The notes beneath the pieces are model-generated. The model saw only the letters and a program-made list of their open reading frames with translations. It had not been told where the DNA came from and made no database searches. The position numbers and the translations under genes were made by a program. Positions 55,701-64,000 of a stretch of DNA of 64,000 bases are shown here, piece after piece; within the stretch, counting starts at the first letter, position 1, and each line of letters starts with the position of its first letter. Source of the stretch: Sweltsa coloradensis (taxonomy: Eukaryota > Arthropoda > Insecta > Plecoptera > Chloroperlidae); NCBI GenBank assembly GCA_024449915.1, contig JAMZAV010000438.1:992001-1056000 (forward strand). The letters run 5' to 3'.

Positions 55701-58700
55701 AGTAGGAGGGGCACATGCCCCAATGCCCTTATGGTAGAGCCGCCTCTGACTTGTTAGCTACTAATGCTAGCTACTGCTACTACGGTCTAATTCGTCAGTT
55801 TCAATCGGCCCGTGATTCTGACCAAACGGGTGGGGCTACAACGTTCATATTTTACATGGACATTAAGGTAATAGTGATATAGGGTCTTTTGAAAGAAAAA
55901 TGAAAGATTGCTGGAATGCTTTCTAATAAAGGTTTTAATATAACCCTTTTACAAGAATATAATCAACAAGTAACTAAAGTTACATACTTGACAATAATCA
56001 CCTACATTGTTTACAAAAAACAAGTCTTGTGACCACTAGATATTTTAAATTCTATTGTTAATTGCTAATACCATATCAATTAAATCGACTTTGATAAAAT
56101 TATTGTATTTTTACAAATAATTTTGCAATGGAACTTGAAAAAGTAATGAGATGCCACATATAACAAAAAACTTGTAATGTACCCTCCTACATTTTTGCAA
56201 TCTTAATACATAAATTCACTTTGCCCTGTGACTGTATCCTTGCAAAGCTAGGCAAAATAAATTTGCACAAACTTTTACATTTAAAACAATAGTTGCAAAT
56301 AAAATTTTGCCACGCTTTGCAAGGATCCAGTCATAGGGCAAAGTGAATTTATGTATTAAGATTGCAAAAATGTAGGAGGGTACAAAAGCTTGGCATTTTT
56401 TTTAGATCTCATTGCTTTAGATTGTGTAAGGTTTGGATGTTTTTTTACAAGTTTTTGGTTATATGTGGGTGCTGTATACCGTGCATATTATTATACTCTC
56501 ATAGAACAAAAAATGAGAAAATCCAATGTCAAATCAAAGCACATAATCTAATATTGCAACCACAACAATATCAGTAACAAAATACAAACCATATCAAAAA
56601 CACCACTGACAAAATTATTTTAAAAACATGCCACTAATTCGTTAAAATCCATTAATCACACTCTTAGAATCGGAAATGGACCCGCTCTAGTAAAAGGGCC
56701 TTCGCCCAGGTCCCCCATTGTACTAAATCATATACTTTACTCATGAAAGAGCGTAAACCCATAAATACATTTTTGATGACACCACTGCCCAGTGCACAAC
56801 AGATAATACCAGACCAGACCAGAACCCCATTTTACCAGGATAGGATAGGTTGTTTGTGTTTATAAAGATGTTGCCACCCTAAAAAAACAAGGGGTAGTTA
56901 CACCATTGTGCACAAGTCTTTACAGCAAACACATTGTTTTAATTGAAGATTCATCAGTAATAGACCAATTTAAAAAATTCAATGCTGATTATTTGAATTT
57001 TGATTATAATGTAGAAAAAAATTTGTGTGTTGACTTCGCGATGTGACATTGATTATTTTATTTGTCTACAATGTCCATGTTTTCATTTATCGATTTAACA
57101 TTAGCCTTAGATATCAATCACTATCAGACCAATAGCCTAGGCTATATTTCTAAAAACATTACCTATATCAAAAAATGAGATTTATTAATGTAGTCTTATA
57201 TAGGCCTATATTTCTTTCAGAGGAAGCTATATGGATATCATGGCATATGCCCAATCAAAGCTTGCACAAGTGCTGTTCACCAAAGCTTTGGATGAAAGGT
57301 TGAGAGCGAACAACATGCTTGTCCAAGTCCACGCAGTACATCCAGGTGTTACAGATACTGATCTTTTCAATAGTTCATTTATAATGAAAGTAATGCCAGC
57401 AATGGCACATCTGCTGTTTAAGGTAAAATAAATTTTAATTCACTTTACTGTTTATAAAATAATTATACTTCTAGCTTTAAGGTTGTATCAGAAGTTAGAA
57501 CTCTATACATATTATTCCCTCAACATGATTTATGTGCAAAGAAACACAATTGAAAAGTTGATAAAGTTTTGCCGTACTTTATAATCTTTCTTATTTTATG
57601 GGTGTAAAATATATATAGGCCCTATTCCGTATTGTTTGGGAGTGCCAACAACTGTAAAACTAAAATATGAAACTTACCTAACCTAAAATTGTTTACATTG
57701 TACATAATCTAAAAGGGTGTCAATGGTTCATTCAAAGGTGGATTGCGACGAGCGACGCTTAACCGTTTCAGACCACCTTGCAAAAATACTTAAACTGGAA
57801 GCACGAATAAACATGTTTCAGTGGGGGGGGGAAGGTACAGAAGGACAACAGCTTACCTTAAAAAAGTTAGGTAGGTCACACAGACACACCTCCATAATTC
57901 ATCATGTATGTGATTTTCTTCATATTTGGCTCACTTTACAATGAGACAGTGCTCTTTCATAATATGCAAAGCAATATGTGCTTAACCGATCTAATTTTCG
58001 AAATAATTCGAAATGAAAATTTTCAAACTCCCTATCTTTTAACATTGGAACACGTGAAAACCATACACTTTTTGACCAAGAAAGAACTAGAACGGCGTCA
58101 ATATAAATGTCATGTTTACCAATTTAGTATCAAAATGAAGCTTAGTTCTCAAAGAACACGTACATGTCTTTAAAAATGGGTTTATCCGTGCCACTTATCG
58201 AGATTTTTAGACCTAAAGTCCAATGTACGCTCAAAAACTTGGCAACGCTGCGGAGTTGTCTGCTCCAACTGGCCACACCCCCGCCGCTCGCGTCATAGGC
58301 ACGGGCCAGCCTGCTCCAGACGTTCATTGAGAGCATTACAACGTCAGCATTTAGCAATCAAATGCCTGGGCCTATTTTGTTCCTCCACTGTTTTTCGAAG
58401 TGACCAGATATATTTGTTTCTTAAATTTTATAAATAGTGCATATCTGGTATCTCTTCTTTTATATTAAAACCTAATGTGATCGCGTGAAAGTTATCAAGA
58501 CTGTTTCTCTCAGATCAGAGAGCGATAAAGTGCCATAAGACAAGACATGAAAATATCCGTATACAAAAAAATATCATGACCAATTTATTCCAAAAAAAGG
58601 TATGAAACCAAAATGGGACGCATAAACACGTAAACAAAAAAAGTAAAAGCGCCTGGTCTTGAAACCGGCGACCTCTAGAACATGATCACTGTACGCTAAC

Positions 58701-61700
58701 CGCTCGTCCAGTAGGCCACGCATCTTTCCCGCGCCTCACTCACACACCTAGTCGTTTCTAGTCTTGAATGGAGGCCTTTACGCGCGGCACTCGTCACTCG
58801 AGACGACGAGCAGATTATTCTGTGTATTCAATTACCTACTGTTCTGGTGTGGTGGGTTGGTTTTCCCAAAAATTATTTGCCAGCGAACATTCCCGTGTGT
58901 CCGATGCTTTGCGAGTGGGGCCTACATACAGTGGAGTTTTTGTAACCACAACTACTTTTCTCCCTGTTAATGTCTCCAGCTCTACGTAGACGCCCACTTC
59001 CTACAAGGTGGCCTAGACCTATCCGTTATATAACGTAAAATAGCATTAATTTCACAAACAAATATTGTGGTTTTGTACTCCACTTCTTTCTATTATTTTC
59101 CTTTTTACTAGAAATACCACTTGGTAGGCCGCGCAAAAGCCGTGTCACTTTGAAAACCATAAACATCTCATTCTGTGCCATGTTCTGTGCTGGCTAGCGG
59201 AAAGGAAAGAGCTATCTCTACTGCTCTTCGTGTTGGTAGCCCGGTATACCTACGTACCGACCTATAGAGATAGCGCTTCCCTGGCCTAGCTTTCAGTCGC
59301 CTAACGTTGCGATGTTGCCAAGCGTATTCTAAGGTTGGCAATAGCTTTTCATGGTCATATATTACGTGCTAAACTTTATAAAATGGACGTAAAACAAAAC
59401 AACTATAGACCAGTTCAACTAATATTCAAATGTATAACTAAAAATAAGAAAACTGATCCATACAATAAGAAATAAAATATGATTTTTCTGGCCATTATTT
59501 GGTTTTCATTGGGTGGCTACACTACATTTCAGCAGCCATGACTGAGGCGTGCATTAGTCAATTGACGCACTAGCAGTACTGAAGACGCAAATAAATAATA
59601 ATTTAGTGAAATGTGAATGTATTTCATTGGAAATAGTTACAAACGGTATTTATATTATGTGTTACTATTTTGAAAGTAACATTATATTTTTTGTTTCATT
59701 TTTAACTTAAATTAAGTAATTTATGTTTGTGTGTGCTACTAGAGAGTACACTCATAGGAGTCATTTTAAGAGGTACAGTACGCCCAAAATGAGGCATTAT
59801 TCCACCTTCTTGCCACACTATAGCTCTAGAATATTTAAAAAATGAAATGCACATCAAATAAAGATATCTTTGAAAATAAGGTAGGTACCGGTACCTATTT
59901 CATCTTCCTTCCATGCTTACTAGGATATTTTAGGAAAAAGTGCATGGGAAACGAGGTATGCCAAAAACGAGAAATTAATGTCAGCGTAATTTGGTTTTCA
60001 ACAGTTGGAACTTTTTGCTAAATTTATGATGGAAATATTATATGGAATATTTACCAAAAAAAGATTAAAAAAATTGTGATGATTTTGATGATATATTTCT
60101 TCTATTGCACTAAAAATGTGGCAGATCTAAGGTTGAGAGATTTCTATGGTTCCTAAAATGTTATCAAGATTGAAGTAAGTAGTAGTTATTGACTGGTAGA
60201 AAGCAAACAAACACCTGAACTTTTTTGTGCATGGTATTAATATTAAAGGGTAGCCTCTAGCGTCTTTTCTGTATGCGTAAAACAATTCCCATTCAACAAC
60301 CTAGAAGCATGGTTAGTTTAATTGAAGTTGGAAAGTTTGAAATAGGAAGTGAACCAGGTGCTATCCATTGTTTTTCAAGGCAGTATTGAACATAGAGAAA
60401 AGCCTTGAATTAAAAATAAGAAACCAATAAAGAAAAATAAAGAAACATCTTTGGTAATAAAATTAAATAAACCATTGTTGTAGGCCAATATAATAGAATA
60501 GAACTTGATGCAGCTTGATGTGCACATGGTACAAGTATAACTCCCAGAGAAGAAGGTGAATAGACTGAAGCAATAATTAAGTATTAAGAAACCTAAGAGT
60601 AGTGAAAAATTAATGTAGAAAATAAACATAATGTAATGTTGCATAATATAGATGAATATGATGCTAAAATAGGTATATGCATTACATTAAATTCAGGCAG
60701 AGGGGAATTCATGGAGTTTTAATAAATAAGCCTACATGAAAATAAGCTCTATTTAGAAGCGTTATGTAGAAACTAGAAATCTATTTAACAAACAGTCTAA
60801 AAAATAAAAACATGTTTTTCTTGGGACTGACTTTACATGTTTACTAGGAAAACGCTCAGTTGGACGCGTTGTTGAGCGAGCACCGGTACGTGCAACATGA
60901 CCCGAGTACGACATTCCCATAAGGCCCACCATACAGTATAGGCCTAACTGGATATTGATATTGTACACTTTATACTTTTCCAACATCTTTGCATTGTACT
61001 AATTCACGTCATGCCTTCTAAAGTGTATCTTTGTAACTTCACTGCCTCCTTCATTTTTTAACATCATTTTTTGAATTATGATTACCAATAAGTCTTTAAG
61101 GTCTTGACCGATTTAGCTGAAAATTTGGAAAATAGGAGAGAATGTTTTACTTATTGACCCTGCAAAATTTCATAACGATCGGTACATTTTTATTTTTTTA
61201 TTTTATTTTTTATTTTTTATAACCAACGATCGGATTTTGTTCAAAAACTATACAGCAACCCGCCTAGGTGGTATGTACATGTGTGAAAAATTTCAGGTCG
61301 ATCAGAGAAACGGTGCGACCTGTATCGAAGCAGTAACAGAAAAAAAAAAAAAAAACAGACATTCGAGCCATAAGAGTCAAGTGGAGACGCTCGCTACGCT
61401 CGCTCCACAATGTGCATGAAAGAGAAAATATCAATTTTTGAAGTCTTATAAAAATGTTAAAAGAAACTAACTAACTACCCAGTGTTTTTAGATGATTGTT
61501 TATGTCATCAGTATAGAAAATTACTTTAATTAGCCCACTTCCAAACAACAAAACATCAGTGACAGAGCAACCTTTATACCACACCAATTTTCATTCTATG
61601 CAACTCAATTCTAAAATGCTTTCTCCCTCAGAGCTCAGAAGAGGGTGCAAGATCCATTTACCATGCATGCGTTTCACCAAAACTGGCAGGCAGAGGAGGA

Positions 61701-61838
61701 ACTTACATAACAAACTGTAGTTCAACTGAAACTGGGGGCCGATCCAATTCAGTGGAGCTGCGAGAGAAACTTTGGCAAGTCATGATGGATCTACTTCAGT
61801 TGGAGACCTTCGGAGGAATACCGTCCCAGGTCAACTGA
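49561..61838 (+). CDS. DHRSX: DHRSX-like short-chain dehydrogenase/reductase, whole gene, 6 coding exons
   Basis: Joined exons 49561-49726, 50469-50576, 50674-50847, 53355-53565, 57221-57422 and 61632-61838 total 1,068 nt, i.e. 355 aa plus stop (human DHRSX is 330). All introns are GT-AG and phases fit (1, 1, 1, 2, 0). Residues 1-19 form a hydrophobic N-terminal anchor. The Rossmann motif TGGARGIG is at 68-75, NNAG at 148-151, the active-site Asn in NYLGH at 171, Ser in VNVSS at 204, and YAQSK supplies catalytic Tyr229 and Lys233. HPGVTDTDLF and the late EEGARSIYHACVSPKLAGRG block match DHRSX best among classical SDRs. Human DHRSX interconverts polyprenol, polyprenal, dolichal and dolichol in dolichol synthesis for glycosylation; that function here is by homology. 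A related RDH11-14-like SDR is the main alternative. Confidence 0.88.
50469..50576 (+). CDS. DHRSX: DHRSX-like exon 2 (cofactor-binding TGxxxGIG)
   Basis: Acceptor CTCTGTTATAG; encodes PGDVAVITGGARGIG, the glycine-rich nucleotide-binding loop of classical SDRs, then a helix ending in MFVIIG. Donor ATTG|GTGAAT. The fold is certain; coenzyme preference cannot be read. Confidence 0.92.
50674..50847 (+). CDS. DHRSX: DHRSX-like exon 3 (Rossmann core to LINNAG)
   Basis: Acceptor TTTTTCCAG, donor AACG|GTAAGC. Encodes CRNVEVGQKAC, then YPLDVSSMASI (the D-V/L acidic loop that contacts adenine) and ends inside the NNAG motif, whose Ala codon is split over the intron. Confidence 0.92.
51083..52744. mobile_element. 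hAT element (CAGTGGCGTGGCGAAC ends) in DHRSX intron 3, perfect 8-bp duplication
   Basis: Ends CAGTGGCGTGGCGAACATAC / GTTCGCCACGCCACTG, with AGAAGAGT on both sides (51075-51082, 52745-52752). The interior has three or four diverged ~150-bp units (ATTAATTGCTGGTAAAACGC, CAAATCCATTCTAGGATCA, CCCTGCGGGGCTAAACT). 1,662 bp, no transposase. Related to 39860-40704. Confidence 0.92.
53355..53565 (+). CDS. DHRSX: DHRSX-like exon 4 (NYLGH and catalytic Ser)
   Basis: Acceptor TGCTTTCAG. Encodes AGIMFVPHSL, FATNYLGHCYLSHLLLP and RIVNVSSCIHYLGDINFQDL. The NYLGH asparagine and the second serine of VSS belong to the Asn-Ser-Tyr-Lys catalytic set. The donor is ATGAA|GTAATC, phase 2. Confidence 0.93.
53797..53855. 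repeat. Two poly-G tracts (14 and 19 G) in DHRSX intron 4
   Basis: G runs at 53797-53810 and 53837-53855 on the coding strand, separated by TGACCGCTACCCTAAATTTA and a few bases. They can form G-quadruplexes in DNA or pre-mRNA; their exact length may be an assembly estimate. Confidence 0.85.
54982..55748. mobile_element. hAT-like element (CAGTGGCGGCTC ends) in DHRSX intron 4
   Basis: Ends CAGTGGCGGCTCGTGGGG / GAGCCGCCTCTG. No clear 8-bp duplication. It holds the shared module in inverse (55033-55080) and the hairpin/A-box repeat copy 2 (55183-55240). Confidence 0.65.
55183..55240 (+). repeat. Hairpin-rich repeat with A-box-like motif, copy 2
   Basis: GAGAGCTTGCGC, then GCCTAGTTAGCCTAATGG and TTAATACGGGCCTG, as at 11174-11231. 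Confidence 0.5.
56196..56384. repeat. Inverted repeat, ~65-bp arms, in DHRSX intron 4
   Basis: TACCCTCCTACATTTTTGCA followed by ATCTTAATACATAAATTCAC and TTTGCCCTGTGACTG at 56179-56233 recur inverted at 56322-56384, with a ~90-bp spacer containing TTTGCAAATAAAATTTTGC. A candidate MITE; ends not firmly defined. Confidence 0.65.
57221..57422 (+). CDS. DHRSX: DHRSX-like exon 5 (catalytic YxxxK)
   Basis: Acceptor TTTCTTTCAG; encodes GSYMDIMAYAQSKLAQVLFT with the YAQSK active site, then VHPGVTDTDLF, the post-catalytic segment that lies over the cofactor. Donor AAG|GTAAAA, phase 0. Confidence 0.93.
57423..60843. other. DHRSX intron 5, no further exon seen
   Basis: Contains a tRNA-like sequence (58651-58724, listed separately) and GC-rich patches near 58240-58320 and 58760-59000, but no recognised protein or transposon ends. 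Confidence 0.45.
58651..58724 (-). tRNA. tRNA-like sequence in DHRSX intron 5
   Basis: Minus strand GCGTGGCCTACTGGACGAGC with an A-box-like start, and GCCGGTTTCAAGACCAGGCG as T arm with B box GGTTTCAAGACC. Followed by TTTT. Variable arm and acceptor pairing are only partial; SINE head or pseudo-tRNA. Confidence 0.4.
60844..61412 (+). mobile_element. ACTAGG-ended element, distant subfamily
   Basis: Starts ACTAGGAAAACGCTCAGTTG then CGCGTTGTTGAGCGAGC, and ends GGAGACGCTCGCTACGCTCG. The interior unit (AGGTCGATCAGAGAAACGGT) is unlike the other copies, but the layout is the same. Confidence 0.55.
61632..61838 (+). CDS. DHRSX: DHRSX-like exon 6 (C-terminus and stop)
   Basis: Acceptor TTCTCCCTCAG, after a 4.2 kb intron. 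Encodes SSEEGARSIYHACVSPKLAG, then RGGTYITNCSSTETG and an amphipathic C-terminal helix (ELREKLWQVMMDLL), ending with TGA at 61836. The EGA-x-SIY and GG-x-Y elements match the end of DHRSX proteins. Confidence 0.88.
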   Translation, partial: SSEEGARSIYHACVSPKLAGRGGTYITNCSSTETGGRSNSVELREKLWQVMMDLLQLETFGGIPSQVN

Positions 61839-62150
61839 ATAACATGTACTAGTACAGCTACAAAAATGTGTTAATCATGGACAGGGACAGGTCAGAAACG
61901 TCCTTTACCCCAACAATCAACATGCATTTAATTTTATGCAACATGGCTACAGATTTTTTTAAGCTTCTTCCATTGGATTGACAATTGAAAACAAGGAGTT
62001 GTTGGGGTGAAGGATATTTCTGTCTGACCCAATTGATTTGTGTATGTTGGCAGTGGTAGGTGTACCAAATCGATATAGCCTACCTGAAAGATGTGATAAG
62101 CATTATATTGTGAATTATTATTAACATGGGACTTTGATAACCTATTGACC
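61839..62150. other. 3' flank of the DHRSX-like gene
   Basis: Presumed 3' UTR. An inverted piece around TTGGGGTAAAGGACG-like bases (61900-61915 against 62000-62012) is visible; no clear polyadenylation signal could be assigned. Confidence 0.4.
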
Positions 62151-62153
62151 TAA

Positions 62154-62470
62154 AGCGGCTGTCACACGATCGAGAAAATCGCGGAGTTGGCTCGCGCGAG
62201 TTTATTACCATCCAAGGTAACAATAACGCCACCTATTGGTGTTCACTAGTCACGTGTTACGGTAGTGAGTTCTGATTGGCTCTCGCTACCTCGACTCGCT
62301 AGGAAGTTGAACAAGCTGGACATTTTTCGTGGCGAGCGCGAGCTCGCGCTCGCTAGCTCACCGTCTGACGGGGAGGCGGTGAGTTCCATGTAAATAAGTG
62401 CAGGCCTACTCCCAGAGAGTTACTCGCGCGAGCCAACTCGCGCGATTTTCTCAATCGTGTGACAGCCGCT
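62154..62470. mobile_element. GC-rich Harbinger-like MITE (TAA duplication)
   Basis: Ends AGCGGCTGTCACACGATCGA / reverse complement AGCGGCTGTCACACGATTGA, about 50 bp, flanked by TAA (62151-62153, 62471-62473). The centre has GCGAGCGCGAGCTCGCGCTC, itself a long palindrome. CpG-rich against its surroundings. Confidence 0.88.
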
Positions 62471-62473
62471 TAA

Positions 62474-63240
62474 GGTTGCATGTACTAGACTGAATGTTAT
62501 TATAGTTTACTATGATACCACTTTCATGTCACAATTTTGTAATTGTATTCGTGAATCAAAAATACTTACATTACATCAAGCATTAAAAACCATTCACAAC
62601 TTTTTTAGCCTTTAACCTAGACTTACAATGTTAATAACTATATGTAATTTGCTGTGATTGTACGGTCTTTACATCAACTTGCCACTTACTTGGTAGATAT
62701 AGCTAAGGGTGTGTCTGAAATATGGTCCAAGTCCAGGTGAAGGTCCAAGTCCAACTCAATGTTAAGAGGGAAGATCCCGGCAAGCCCTTTTCGTCGCTGG
62801 GTTTTTGATTGACAGGGGGTGTGAAAGAAGGACGTTCCTTTCTCTGCTACGTCAGCAAATTTTGAGCCAATCCTGGTCAAGTTTCTGGTCCCAGAGCAAA
62901 CATCCTTTGTAATTTGTATAATAGCAGGACAAGAACTGAAGGAATTGGTAGCTGAGCCTTTAGGCGAGGATTTACAATATATTTTATGACTGAGTCTTCC
63001 GAACCTAGTCTATTGTGAAGTCCTGTGTACCTGGCTATATGAGGGTAAGGAACCCCTAGACAACAAAAATATAATTGACCATGCGAAATAATGGGAGCTT
63101 GGTTTAAAAAGAATACAAATATATCAAAAGAGAATGAGGTCTTATATTCATATTATTATAGAAATTGCAAACATGACAAAAACAGAAAATTATAATCAGC
63201 AAACATCATTGATACTAATAAGAACCAACTGTATATTTTG
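62474..63240. other. No gene seen
   Basis: A minus-strand frame at 62686-62880 encodes LDLDLHLDLD-type repeats from GGTCCAAGTCCA tandem bases and is not a recognised protein. Confidence 0.45.
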
Positions 63241-63390
63241 AGTGCGAGTGCTTGTGCTTGGCAAGTGTGAGTGTTAGTGTGTAGTGTGAGTTGCTATTGG
63301 GAGTGTGAGTAGTGAGTGCGAGTGCGAGTGCAAGTGTTAGTGTGAGTGCGAGTGCAAGTGCGAGTGCGAGTGTGTGTTAGTGTATGTGCA
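63241..63390. repeat. GAGTGC/GAGTGT minisatellite
   Basis: About 25 degenerate 6-bp units (GAGTGC, AAGTGT, GAGTGT) on the plus strand. Confidence 0.9.
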
Positions 63391-64000
63391 TTCTCTTGTT
63401 GACGAGTTTTCACATAATGACTCAGAGGGGATCAATCTTTCAACCTACTTGTCGTTTTCTAAACAAACCATTACGAGGCGATGAGTGTTTATGGTTGCTG
63501 CCGGGTTTGCGGCCGGGTTGGGGGAGGGGGAGAGGATAGGCTAGTGAAAAGAACATCTCTGTCCACTCGATGTGAGCCGTGAATCGCAGTGCACATTCCT
63601 TAGCCTAGAAGGGTCGGTATTTTGCCTTGGGGCTAACTAACCTGGACTAGGACAAGAATGAAACTAGAAACTTCACTGAACCACCACCACGAGTCTCCGA
63701 GTGCAGCACAATCAGTGGCTAAAAACTTCCAAATTAAAATTAAGATTGCGGCGTAATTAAGAAAGATATTTCGATGAAATTTGGAATGTAGCTTATTTAG
63801 TACCCGACAATTGATCCGTGATATTTATTTTTTTTATATTCGGGCACAAAAAAAAGTTTACATTTCACACTGTTTTTTAGAATTGAAGTTTGCAAATTTT
63901 CGTAAATCGCGATATCAAGAATCAATTTCACATTAGTTATCTGTAAGTTAAAAAAAAATTGAGTCAATTGGTTCAGTAGTCTAGACGTAATTTACGGTTT
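63391..64000. other. No gene seen
   Basis: The end of the window resembles the interior of ACTAGG-type elements (GATGAAATTTGGAATGTAGC, then GAGTCAATTGGTTCAGTAGTC), possibly a further diverged copy running off the edge. Confidence 0.4.

Overview
The window is metazoan nuclear DNA: AT-rich, with widely spaced GT-AG exons, long repeat-filled introns and many nested transposons. Two conserved animal genes can be assembled exon by exon with consistent splice phases. The repeat types (several hAT families, Harbinger-like MITEs, a 5S-rRNA-derived SINE, CR1/Jockey-type LINEs, a Gypsy LTR remnant, hammerhead-ribozyme retroelements) and the abundant octamer TAGGCCTA suggest a marine invertebrate, perhaps an echinoderm or hemichordate. 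The species cannot be fixed from the sequence alone.

Layout. 1-2500: no gene; nested inverted-repeat elements at 1267-1651 and 1879-2100. 2580-5260: decayed Gypsy-type LTR element. 5436-10100: a stack of insertions; a 4.6 kb element with GGTACT ends and a perfect 8-bp target duplication holds a LINE (minus strand; endonuclease plus reverse transcriptase, broken by two frameshifts and at least one stop), which is itself split by a hAT element. 10100-24700: gene-poor, with LINE/SINE tails, a tRNA-like sequence and two copies of an ACTAGG-ended element. 24735-38975 (minus): a TMEM33 orthologue, 5 exons, 261 aa. Its 11.8 kb first intron holds a 185-bp tandem array, four or five hAT elements and a 3 kb cluster with three complete hammerhead ribozymes bounded by a 14-bp direct repeat. 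38184-38725, inside this gene's 5' end: a 5S-derived SINE. 39000-49500: intergenic, with hAT, Harbinger, GGTACT, TA-type and foldback MITEs and an inverted 240-bp duplication. 49561-61838 (plus): a DHRSX-like short-chain dehydrogenase, 6 exons, 355 aa. 61839-64000: 3' flank with a Harbinger-like MITE and a GAGTGC-type minisatellite.

The two genes are divergently transcribed, about 10.6 kb apart. Both are predicted to act in or at the ER membrane (TMEM33 in ER shaping and stress signalling; DHRSX in dolichol synthesis), but nothing in the sequence shows that they are co-regulated.

The two most unusual signals are (1) minimal hammerhead ribozymes with a palindromic, loop-less stem III, carried on units that also have a tRNA-like B box; and (2) repeated evidence that the very common octamer TAGGCCTA arises as a discrete insertion at a TA site: three pairs of repeat copies or transposon ends differ by exactly GGCCTA at a TA, and a fourth by GGCTA.
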